From assembly GCA_963995525.1 (NCBI GenBank), contig OZ023206.1:61513541-61577540 (forward strand): 64,000 nucleotides of DNA, given 5' to 3'. Of the stretch, positions 54,641-64,000 are shown in pieces. Position 1 is the first letter of the stretch. The number at the start of each line of letters is the position of its first letter. The DNA is from Escarpia spicata. Lineage: Eukaryota > Annelida > Polychaeta > Sabellida > Siboglinidae. The position numbers and the translations under genes are program-made. Under the pieces are notes generated by a model, which saw only the letters and a program-made list of their open reading frames with translations, searched no databases and had not been told where the DNA came from.

Positions 54641-55339
54641 GTTTAGCTGGATGTTTGTGTTCAAGGGTCATCGGGACCCCCAGCCTTCTTCTGCTATAAC
54701 AAAAAACATAACAATTCAAACAACGAATCCAAACCTTACTGATGTAAATCAACAATGGTAATTTCAGTATTTGTTATGGTTATTAACATTGTTTTGACAA
54801 TTTTATTTGCACAGTTTTCGCTTTCAACATAGTACATTCTTTATTTAGAGACATCAGTGAACCACACCAATAATGTTTAAATCACCAAACACATAAAGCA
54901 GTTTTTCCCGTGTGAATATGTTTCACCATTAAAAAATCCTCCATTGCATGATCCATCGATATACTATCGCATCAGAGGTAGTCCCACGAGAATAAAGTTC
55001 ATGTCTTGATTATCTTGTCAAGAGGGTAAATGCCACCAAATCCTGCGCTCTCAATACTCGACTGTAACTTTTCCAAGTGTTTCATGCGGACCAAGAGACA
55101 CAGCTCTTCCACACCGCGGTCTATTCGCTCTCTTTGAGAATATGATGCTAAAGAGAAGTTACTAAACGATGAGATCGCCGAATTGTTTTACCACGTCAAT
55201 AAGGAAAATTCTCAAAAATTCGTCGATAAACTATAGGAACAACGCTGAATACTGAAGCTGGGTAACTTAAAGTTAGAATACTCTTGGACAAGTTCTCGTC
55301 TAAGATGGTCGTGTCGTATCTGACTCTGTACGATGTCCC
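54641..55339. other. hAT interior, decayed
   Basis: Probable 3' half of the hAT transposase gene, too mutated to follow. Stretches such as KSSRLSKMVVSYLTLYDVP near 55290 may be its last helical part. Confidence 0.35.
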
Positions 55340-55365
55340 CGTGATGGTATTGGTGATTGTCCGTC

Positions 55366-55498
55366 CACCTACTTATGTGAACACGGATTCTCGGTGTTAT
55401 TCTGCACGAAGACCAAAGTTCGAGTTCGACTCTGTGTCACGGATGATATCCGATTCTGCTTGTCCAAAATTGCTTCCCGAATTGTGTCCTTGATTTAT
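55366..55498 (+). pseudogene. hAT transposase C-terminal dimerisation region
   Basis: The frame reads STYLCEHGFSVLFCTKTKVR and then VTDDIRFCLSKIASRIVSLI before a TAA. YxCExGFS followed by K.R.RL and a DDLR-like block is the conserved end of hAT transposases of the ZBED/FAM200 type. Confidence 0.8.
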
Positions 55499-55717
55499 TA
55501 AAAGGCTGGCTCACCCATCTAGTTTTTCATATTTTGTATCATAAATTCGGAGTACATTTTTGTTTGTCTCATCAATAAGATTAAGAGTTATCGTTGAGCT
55601 GAGTGTAGAATGTTATTTTATAGAGTCTATATTTTATGTTAAACTGATGGGGGTACACTGACGATCGTTTAAAACACAAAGGGGTAAGCGGTGAGAAAAA
55701 AATATTTGGAACCGCTG

Positions 55718-55915
55718 GTCGAAAGAATGGTACTGACAATGTATTGAGTGATCTCCCCGGATGACTGGTATACTTGCCTCTGTCCAAAATATGGTACTGA
55801 TTATGTATTGAGTGACCTCCCCGGATGATTCGTACACTTGTCTCTGTGTAAGGGATGGTTCTAACAATGTACTGATTGACATCCCCGGGTGACGCGTCGA
55901 CTTATCTCTCTCAAG
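55718..55915. repeat. About 63-bp tandem repeat, right part
   Basis: GTATTGAGTGATCTCC at 55740, GTATTGAGTGACCTCC near 55805 and GTACTGATTGACATCC near 55868 continue the array that stops at 51189. Confidence 0.88.
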
Positions 55916-56210
55916 GAACATAATTCGGTCGTCAGATGTTTCATTGTTCCATAAACATTAACCAGTTATGATAAAAAAATGTCTTTTAGTACCTGTAAAA
56001 TAGTATTAATAGATGTGAAGAAACTACATGGGATTTTGAATGATTAAATTGTGTCTTTTCCTCTTTACTGGTAGAATGATTCGCCGAACATGCGGTCGTC
56101 TGAATGGCGCTGCTCATGCATATTATTTATAATTTTAACTGACTGATTTAAATTGTGGGCAAATGTCGGATCCCTAAAACAGACAACTACTAACCTTGGC
56201 AATGTCTCCG
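55916..56210. other. No gene seen
   Basis: AT-rich sequence between the array and the CA microsatellite. Confidence 0.4.
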
Positions 56211-56234
56211 TAAGTTGCTGACAACGGTAAAAGT

Positions 56235-56508
<274 letters not shown>

Positions 56509-56639
56509 GTGATTCACTATTTATATCTAACGTGTTTTCATAGTTGTGTTTAGATTTACCAACATTACCAGCATTCCCGTACATACCGGAATAACATGAA
56601 AAGTATTCAATTTGCCTGCGTATATACATTGTACAATGG

Positions 56640-56850
56640 CATATTTGTAGATTATATTGTTATACTTACGATGATATAATATATATATACGCATACATAA
56701 TTGTAAGTATATATATATTATATATATGTAATACTTGTATACAATATTTACATATATATATATATATAATATATATGTATCTATATAATATATATATATA
56801 TGTATATATATATTGTATACAAGTATTATATATATTTATTTATTGAGTAT
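56640..56850. repeat. AT-rich palindromic region with a perfect 19-bp inverted repeat
   Basis: TAATACTTGTATACAATAT at 56729-56747 is exactly complementary to 56810-56828. The 62-bp loop is almost all TA. Likely to extrude as a cruciform. Confidence 0.85.
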
Positions 56851-58210
56851 ATTATTATTATACTTAGTATAGTGCTATTCTTAATAATAATAATAACGTT
56901 TAGTGCAATTTGTGTTTTAATTTATGTTAGTTAGCATACAAAGTTTCAATGTTGTGAAACGTCAGGAACATGTTTTGGTGCATACAGCAAACATTGTGAT
57001 ACAAAACAAATTATGTACTGTAGTTGTCGTGACGGCTAATACACATCGAATTGGTCTTAAGATAATTATTCGCACAAGTCACGATTCGACCTCGCCACAA
57101 AAAGATAAACATTGGACGTCAAAGCACGTCTTTATTTGTCCACGTTTGAACGTCATTAATCTACCCAATCTTCCATTATGTATTGCCTAAAATTAACTTG
57201 TTCATACAGAACACAATGACGTGCAACGAAGCCGTTTTGTGAGATTATATTGTAATGTTAATAAGAGTTGGCACAGATTGATACTACACCGCCAAGACAG
57301 ACGGGTAAACACTGGTTTCTACAAGTCGAGTGCAGAAAACGTCTACCACACGGGCAGTAATTGTAATCACGTTCTTTTGTCGCTTAGCTCTAATCTCTCT
57401 AGGATAGGTCGCCTCCCGCTGCGTTGTAGATGATTATCAGACAGTATTCGATACCTGTGGTGCACCACTTAAATGTTGCCAATAATTAATTTGTCGATAT
57501 CTACTAGTATCTAGTGCCATGCACCGAAACAGTGTTGTTGTATTCTATTGCATCGCATCGTTAATAAGACTTTACATAAAGAAACAAGTAATCATTGGTT
57601 TCTACCGAACGTATTTCTATCGCACGGATAGTAGACTAAAAACTGTAATATCGTGTAGTCGGTCCTAACTATGGCCAGTGTGTGGAAGGCCTACACAGGC
57701 TACCTCTCGCCCCGTTGCAGATGGTTATCGAATTAATTTAAAGTTGTTTGAAGTTGGGGGATCGGTCGTCGGCCTCGGTGTGGCGGTGCACGTCACCCGA
57801 AATTCGTTCTCGGTCAATCGCCTGGCGACAGTGTTGCTAATGTGATTCAAGCAACAAGGGAGAATAAGAGAATAAATTTATTATTATTTGCAACTTTTCA
57901 GTTGGATTGTACATACATTCACCATAAAAGCCCCAAATCACACACATTTCATAATGTTACAAGTTACAATACGACACAACATTATGTTACAATACTCATA
58001 AAACATGTTGTACTAAATAAAATAACGCAACACCAAAGATACTGTTAAGTAAATTACACAAAATCGCCCCGTGACGCAACAAACTCAGTATGAGGCGCTT
58101 TATATTAAAACGTGTACATTGCATTACAAAATAAGATACTTTAAATACACTAAAATTAAATCATATAGTTTAAATATTAAAATTGACTGTTGAGACATAC
58201 ACTAAAATCA
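56851..58210. other. No gene seen; degenerate tandem duplication at 57210-57740
   Basis: 57210-57440 and 57490-57740 share the ordered words GTTAATAAGA, TGGTTTCTAC and CGCTGCGTTGTAGATGATTATC or CCCGTTGCAGATGGTTATC. The 3' part (57850-58210) is probably the 3' UTR of the minus-strand LINE. Confidence 0.4.
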
Positions 58211-58790
58211 TTAAGTGTTATGGTAGTGTACTAAGCACCGTGGAATTAATGAGTTTTTGTAGCGATTTGTGTTCGCCATTGGGACGGGTAACTCATTGAA
58301 TGATCTTAGTGTATACGGCACATTTCGAATATTTGGTAGTAGCGTATTCAGTTTGTGGTCACTATGCTTCATTCTAGCGAAATACGTTTTACACAATTCA
58401 TTGCGTTTATCATGCAGCGTTGGTAAGTGTACCATCTCCAGAATATCCTCGTACACACAACCAGGAAATATAGTTTTGAGACACCTTTTTTGAATTATCT
58501 CGATGTTGTCCGATAAATATTTAGGCAAGTTCGTGTGCCATACCGGGCAGGCATATTCAACTACTGGTCTAATCACAGATGCATATATTCTAACCAAGTC
58601 ATTTTGGTTGATACCAGCACGTTTCAACTGATAGATCATATACACTCTCTTTCTTGCCTTTGATACTATTTCATCTACGTGTGCATTCCAACTTAAATCC
58701 GATGATATAGTTACGCCGATAACTTTTGCTTGAGTAACTCTCTCAATATCTGTCCCATTTATATCGATATACGGACGACCTTAAATTACC
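58211..58790 (-). pseudogene. LINE reverse transcriptase C-terminus, 5'-truncated
   Basis: One open minus-strand frame of about 190 codons. It starts near YIDINGTDIERVTQAKVIGV, passes TISSDLSWNAHVDEIVSKAR and IRPVVEYACPVWHTNLPKYL, and ends SLIPRCLVHYHNT. These are thumb and C-terminal blocks of CR1/L2-related LINEs. No stop interrupts it, so the insertion is fairly recent. The catalytic core is missing through 5' truncation. Confidence 0.85.
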
Positions 58791-59042
58791 TTTGCTATTG
58801 TGATCATGAATATATCTCTCTTCCATATATACCGGTTGGTCACTACGTGTTGCGACTGCGCGCAATGGTAGCTTTTTCAGTAAAGGATTTCGTATCAGCG
58901 TTATCTTCATACTCAAACGATAGTTGTAGAATGCATAAATGAAACACAAAATACAAAACAAGAACTACTTCACGTGACTGACGTCGAGCTGACGACCTGT
59001 ATTATGCAGCTACCAAAATACATCTTATCACAACTAATTCAT

Positions 59043-59148
59043 TGTATGTGTGCGTGTGCGTGTGCGTGTGCGTGTGCGTGTGCGTGTGCGTGTGCGTGTG
59101 CGTGTGCGTGTGCGTGTGTGTGTGTGCGTGCGTGTGTGCGTGTGTATG
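59043..59148. repeat. (GTGTGC)n microsatellite
   Basis: GTGTGC hexamer units, about 106 bp. A direct duplication of the flanking TTTATACTTAATGTTAAGC-like text occurs at about 59160, 59220 and 59386. Confidence 0.95.
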
Positions 59149-59653
59149 TTCTTTGCATATTTTATACTTAATGTTAAGCAAACTTGACTCCATCTGGTTC
59201 AATCAAGCATTCCATATTTTATAGATAATGTTAAGTAAACTTCATTCCATCGGGTTCAATCAAGTACTCTATTTGCTAACGTTTAAAAGTTTCAAAGTGT
59301 ATGCGTAGGTGTGAGGGTTCGCGTGTGTGTCTGTGTGCGCGTGTGCATGCGCGCTGCGTTCATGAGTATGTTCATTGCATATTTTATACATAATGTTAAA
59401 GCGATTTTTTGTAAGCTAATATACGTTTGAGCTAAACTTCATCAAAACGTGATAATTTCCCATAAGTACTTTCTCTGCTACTTATGTCTTGCATGTTTAT
59501 GCAACATATGGGCCAATAAATAATTGTGTTTACGCGAATCATTTTGAGCTTGCTGCCACGTGGATGATTAATTCTGCAGCTCGAGTATAATGAATATTCA
59601 TGCACGCTCAATGAACCACACAAAAACCGTTGACGTCACACACACATATTCCG

Positions 59654-59655
59654 TG

Positions 59656-59697
<42 letters not shown>

Positions 59698-59745
59698 TGT
59701 TTGCGAGCGTATGTATGCGCGCGTGTGTGTCCACATGTGCGTGCC
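59654..59745. repeat. (GT)n microsatellite
   Basis: A GT run with GTGCGT interruptions. Confidence 0.95.
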
Positions 59746-60176
59746 TGCGTACGTGTGAATTAATCCAAAAGAGTGATGCCACCAGACAGCCGGTGGTTAT
59801 TGCAGTGGTGCCATCTGGAGGGAAAGGCAGGGTAACAGCGAGTGGACCGTCCGATAGTGTTAATAAACACTAAGATACCTACATACGCTATGTCGATTAT
59901 ACTTAGATATGCCAGGTGGCGCTACGTACTCTTAGCCAGTTTAACGTATACACAGTTTGGTTTTCCGATGTATTTGTCGCGCGCGCGCGTCATTTCTACA
60001 ATTGTTGCCAGTTATATTTTATCTCCTAACAATGATTTACCAAATAAAAGGCGTACAGGGAATTTCGAAAATATAAAAAGCGTTCCTTTTCATTCGATGG
60101 TTTACAGATTAATCCCCGAAAGTTTGGCGTCCAAGGTGCAAACCGTCTAGGAGAAAAACGTCAATTTAATCATTTA
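59746..60176. other. No gene seen
   Basis: Open frames are present but none has a domain signature or convincing splice sites. Confidence 0.4.
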
Positions 60177-60345
60177 CTTACATACATACATGCATGCATG
60201 CATACATGCATACATACATACATACATACATACATACATACATACATTCATTCATACATGCATGCATACATACATACATACATACATATATATATATATA
60301 CATACATACATACTTACATGCATACATACATACATACACATTCAC
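60177..60345. repeat. (CATA)n tetranucleotide microsatellite
   Basis: CATACATACATGCATGCATA-type repeats with a short TA core near 60285-60300. Confidence 0.97.
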
Positions 60346-60889
60346 ATATACACGCACACGTTAGGGCAAACAAAGTTAGAGTGTATAATGTACTTCCTAC
60401 ATATAACAAACACTAGGGCAGTTGGTATATTAAGACAGTATAGTTCAGTGGACGGATATTGAAATTGAAAGCTATGCGACGCTTATGTGAATTGGATGAA
60501 GTTACATCTAAAGTCAATATAAAAAAATTATTATTTATTTTGACAATGCATATATCTACAAATACAATCAAAAAATGCTTACAAGAAGAAAGGTATCCGG
60601 GTGCCCACTAAGACGTCCAGCATCACGTTGCGTTCGTAGTCTTAGTGGCTGCTGGACACACACATGCTTCACTGCAACACCAGATCACATAGATATGGAG
60701 TCACCCTTGTCTGGACCAGCACGAAACAGTCTCAACCGGAACCACCCAAGTGAACACGACACTGGAGATATAAATGCATGCAGTGTAATAAACTGTTGAT
60801 ACTGTGAATCGGCTATAATTTCGAGAAGAATTACAACCAGGCCAAAACTACTGTGGACGTGTAAACAGTCCTTACCTTCTTCCAATTAG
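60346..60889. other. No gene recognised upstream of the exon pair
   Basis: A 74-codon open frame at 60575-60799 has no recognised signature. The last 20 bases (CTTACCTTCTTCCAATTAG) look like a 3' splice site. Confidence 0.4.
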
Positions 60890-61247
60890 CTCTTGATTCT
60901 GTGCTAGCTACATGTAAGCCTAAAGTATTTACAGGTGAGTCACCTATCAACGTGTGTGCGTCGAGATTCTTTGTCATGGCCTCTTATTGATTTGTCGTCT
61001 CTCATCTTAGTTCAACTGTATACTGTTGTTGCCACACCAATCCCTTCAGTCGTCGATCAGCCACTTGTCGAGGTTCTTACTCGTCGTCTGGTTGAGTTCT
61101 ATGGTGTGCGGTTGTCGGACGGCAGAGCAAGGATGTCGCCCGAGTGTTCCAAGCTGATGACGTGTTCTCGAGCCTCTGCGCTTCTCCTTCGACCTCTGCT
61201 CTTAGCGACACTCTGCGGCTGGACAAGTGTCGACAAAGTAGTGGACG
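60890..61247 (+). CDS. Two candidate exons of an unidentified gene
   Basis: Exon a, 60890-60934 (45 bases), follows CTTACCTTCTTCCAATTAG and is followed by GTGAGT. Exon b, 61011-61247 (237 bases), follows GTCGTCTCTCATCTTAG and is followed by GTAGGA. Both are phase 1-1, and the frame is open across the joint (LDSVLATCKPKVFT-V-QLYTVVATPIPSVV). Exon b continues DQPLVEVLTRRLVEFYGVRL and then LLLRPLLLATLCGW. No family is recognised. The intron between them is 76 bp. Neighbouring exons were not found; the gene could start upstream of 60 kb and end beyond the window. Confidence 0.35.
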
Positions 61248-61685
61248 GTAGGACAGTTTGGATGTTTACATTTACACGGTTTTCATTCATAACTATATTT
61301 ACCGTTTACGAATAGTATTAAACATTGTAAGGTGTGAAGTTTTTGTACCATTGATACCGTACATACAGCACGTTTCGGAGACGAACGGTTTATAGTCGTT
61401 GCTAAGTCGTTTCCGTCACAGCCCCCGTTGCAATGATTGCTGCCGCTGTCGGTGATGCTACCGTTTACGGAGAATATATTTTGTGTCTTCTACAAATTCC
61501 ATATTCACAACATCGTAGAACACAACCGTTCCCCGTGCACAACCCTTCCCCGTGCAGTAATGCTTTTGAGTTGACGTTGGGTACCGTAATGTTTCTGGTT
61601 CGAGTACAGATTTATGTCAACTGCATTCCGATTAGTCCACAATACATTAGCTTTTATATATGTTATCATAATACGTATATATATA
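61248..61685. other. No gene seen
   Basis: If the candidate exon pair is real, this would be intron sequence. Confidence 0.35.
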
Positions 61686-61689
61686 CATA

Positions 61690-61818
<129 letters not shown>

Positions 61819-62704
61819 TACCGTGTGTATCTGCGTGCATAGAGGGTAGTCTAGGGGGGGAAACGCACCCCATAAGGCTCACAAAAAACTAAATTCATAT
61901 TGGGTGGGCTGTGAGCCGGAGCTTCAGCACCACTCAGCCGTCACACTGTCCGATCCTGACATGTGAACACAGGGGTGCTGTTGGAAATTAGGAATTTTTT
62001 CGCGGCAACGTTCATAATGTCAGAACGTCTATGAGGACACATAACAATGGCAGATTCAAAAGGTCTATGCGACACACCACTCTAGCGCGGGCAGAGCGCG
62101 GCCAAATTCCAAAGTTCTAGGGAGCACGTGCCTCCAGAGTCGTCTGGATCCGCCCATATAATGTGCGTGTGCTGTGCATGTGAGTAGTAAATAAGTTTAC
62201 TACGGACAATCACTGTGAACATATCTGGATAAAACACGTACATATGTCCAATATTCCACATACTGACACAGTAATAAACACAGAACATTGAATCAGTCGC
62301 CCACCTCTATCATACAAGTTCGTTGTCGTCAGTTCTCATTACGTGGCAACTTTCGATGAAAAAATAATGTGTCAACACGGGTAGCCATGGGTAGCTGTCA
62401 AATATTGCGCTTCAGTGCACTCAGCTTTCATTGTAGGAAGCGAGGCATATTAACAAGGGTAGTTAACTTTCAATTCGGAGCGCTATTTCGACTTAAAAAA
62501 TTGTCCCAAAACGAACTTTTTAACAAGAATATGTTATAGACATTACTCCAAGTCACGTTACGTTTAGTCATGCCATTCAGCATCTCTCTGTGGGTGCAGG
62601 TGTTGAAATCCTTGGCAAAATGTTACAATGCCTATGTTACCAAAATATACGTATTATGATAACAATGTAACTGTTTTGTCAAATTGTACCAAGTTTTCCT
62701 GTTG
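61819..62704. other. No gene seen
   Basis: No coding signature. 62583-62700 (GGTGCAGGTGTTGAAATCC...) resembles 63252-63365, so the 45-bp array is bracketed by a degenerate direct repeat. Confidence 0.4.
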
Positions 62705-63245
62705 TGGCATACATATCCGTAACGTCAGATCATCTGGAACTAGTTGGCACCTCATACATATCCGTAACGTCAGGTCATCTGCAACTAGTTGGCACCTCAT
62801 ACATATCCGTAACGTCAGGTCATCTGGAGCTGGTTGGCATATCATACATATCCGTAACGTCAGGTCATCTGGAGCTAGTTGGCACCTCATACATATCCGT
62901 AAGTCAGTTCATCTGGAACTAGTTGGCACCTCATACATATCCGTAACGTCAGGTCATCTGGAACTAGTTGGCACCTCATACATATCCGTAACGTCAGGTC
63001 ATCTGGAACTAGTTGGCACCTCATACATATCCGTAAAGTCAGGTCATCTGGAGCTAGTTGGCACCTCATACATATCCGTAACGTCAGGTCATCTGGAGCT
63101 AGTTGGCACCTCATACATATCCGTAACGTCAGGTCATCTGGAACTAGTTGGCACATCATACATATCCGTAAAGTCAGGTCATCTGGAGCTAGTTGGCACC
63201 TCATACATATCCGTAACGTCAGGTCATCTGGAGCTAGCTGGCGCC
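62705..63245. repeat. 45-bp tandem repeat, 12 copies
   Basis: CATACATATCCGTAACGTCAGGTCATCTGGAGCTAGTTGGCACCT recurs at 45-bp steps, for example at 62941 and 62986. A missing base near 62899 shifts the frame. The 208-codon open frame with a 15-residue period is a by-product. Confidence 0.96.
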
Positions 63246-63536
63246 TCATTATGAGTGCAGGTGACGATTTTCTTACGAAAACTCACTTTATAAAGTATAA
63301 AATGCCTTTGTTGTCAAGAATATTCATTATGATGCCATTGTAACATTTTACCCAAATCAAATTGTATGTTGTTATTGGGACATCGACATCGACATTAAGA
63401 ATCGATTTTCATATCCCTATAGATGCAGTAACTGGTCAACTGGCCAACACATTCCCTTACCTTGTAAGTTCCACATCTATTTTTAACAGTGTTTCACAGT
63501 CTCCATTGGTGCAAGTATTGACTTTCTAGATAGACC
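63246..63536. other. No gene seen
   Basis: Contains the right member of the degenerate direct repeat that brackets the 45-bp array. Confidence 0.4.
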
Positions 63537-63622
63537 AGGGGCCGGCAACCTTTTTGAGTGGAGGGCCAAATAAGTGACTTGGGTTATGTCAGCGGGCCAC
63601 ACATTTATTTCTTAATACTGGA
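63537..63622 (+). mobile_element. hAT-type terminal fragment
   Basis: CAGGGGCCGGCAACCTTTTTG followed by GAGGGCCA and GCGGGCCACA matches the end of hAT-derived elements of the CAGGGGTCGGCAACC type. The opposite end is not seen. Confidence 0.55.
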
Positions 63623-63654
63623 TATCACTAGCCCAATCTCTGTGGTACAGTATG

Positions 63655-64000
63655 TTATGAAGCGTACATAATATCTATGTAGGTACATATGTAGGTACTG
63701 TACATAACTCGTGGTGGACAGTTAGTGACAACAACGTGCTCGTTCGGCGTAGGCACAAGATGTCGTCGATTTGTGCGAAGACAGCTTGTTTGCAACACGT
63801 TAGAGCGAGGTGAATCAGTCAGTCTGACCACTGTACCACTGGTCTTGGCGTCCTGTACCCACACCAAATTACCTGGCACAAGAATGCCCAATGGTCGTGC
63901 GCGGTGTTCTTCTCTTGTCTATCCTGCAGCTGTTTCGATTCAACCCAACAGTGTCTTTGTTGATTCACAAAGTTTTGGTCTTCCTATACTCTCGTAGTCT
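63655..64000 (-). pseudogene. Ty3-like retrotransposon pol C-terminus, cut by the window end
   Basis: The minus-strand frame reads RARPLGILVPGNLVWVQDAK and then SGTVVRLTDSPRSN and LRTNRRHLVP. This is the post-integrase segment of Ty3-like polyproteins (GDxVWVQD...GTV...R.NRRHL). A TAG lies just upstream near 63924. The integrase core would be outside the window. It is a different lineage from the element in the intron at 32-34 kb, which ends KPGDTVLLQQ. Confidence 0.7.

Larger units (their letters stand above)
51190..55717 (+). mobile_element. hAT DNA transposon, nested host of another element
   Basis: The left end CAGCTGTTCCCAAACTAGGG pairs with the right end reading CAGCGGTTCCAAA on the other strand. 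Both match the CAGNGGTTCCCAAAC-type termini of hAT elements. Flanking 8-bp sequences GTCTAAAG (51182-51189) and GTCGAAAG (55718-55725) agree at 7 of 8, the hAT duplication length. The array unit it entered continues on both sides. Only a C-terminal transposase remnant is left, because a second element occupies the middle. Confidence 0.88.

Noticed and set aside
62628..63254. 208-codon open frame with a 15-residue period
   Set aside because: A 45-bp minisatellite; a single missing base shifts the peptide register, and both strands are open.

Overview
This is eukaryotic, animal-type DNA. Coding sequence is sparse, one gene is clearly split by GT-AG introns, and the rest is dominated by transposon remains and tandem arrays. 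The LINE types, one with a PHD-like finger and a 2A-like motif, the Ty3-like and hAT elements, and a death-domain/leucine-rich-repeat (LRR) gene all fit a marine invertebrate such as a lophotrochozoan, cephalochordate or hemichordate. I cannot name the species.

The main result is a 12-exon host gene on the minus strand, start codon at 35833-35831 and stop at 23228-23226. It was assembled by eye from splice sites. Introns 1-7 are all phase 1 and introns 8-11 all phase 2, and the joined reading frame is open for 456 codons. The predicted protein has a short basic N-terminus, a death domain, a heptad-repeat coiled coil, a linker made of tiny exons, and C-terminal LRRs. There is no NACHT or TIR domain. 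The intron 8 junction completes an LRR core motif that neither exon contains alone. Most longer introns hold a minisatellite or transposon: a Ty3-like LTR element in intron 2, 119-bp, 65-bp and 54-bp arrays in introns 4, 5 and 8, a LINE tail with a tRNA-like sequence in intron 6, and an ACT triplet run in intron 9.

1-9.4 kb: an endonuclease fragment of a LINE (minus); an octamer-rich AT stretch; a foldback-like element with long repetitive inverted arms (1791-6536) enclosing an L2-like reverse transcriptase (RT); a badly decayed LINE tail. 9.4-16 kb: a 71-bp array, a full-length but broken R2-clade element (10.2-13.7 kb, plus), and an 18-copy 61-bp array. 16-23 kb: a deleted LTR retrotransposon (17417-20681) in which the primer-binding-site region is amplified into 19 tandem copies and interrupted by a MITE. 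23.2-35.8 kb: the host gene. 36-49 kb: a 28-bp array, a duplicated segment (37.2-40.7 and 47.4-49.3 kb), two more copies of the same MITE, GA and CA runs, a LINE carrying a PHD-like finger and 2A-like motif (41.6-44.8 kb), and a 21-bp array. 49-56 kb: a hAT element (51190-55717, 8-bp target duplication) inserted into a 63-bp array and itself containing a 2.7-kb element with 56-bp inverted repeats and an unassigned transposase-like gene. 56-64 kb: microsatellites, a LINE tail, two possible exons of another gene on the plus strand (60890-61247), a 45-bp array, and a Ty3-like pol fragment cut by the window end.

No rRNA gene, functional tRNA gene or CRISPR array was seen. All assignments come from reading the sequence and from family knowledge; no search was run.
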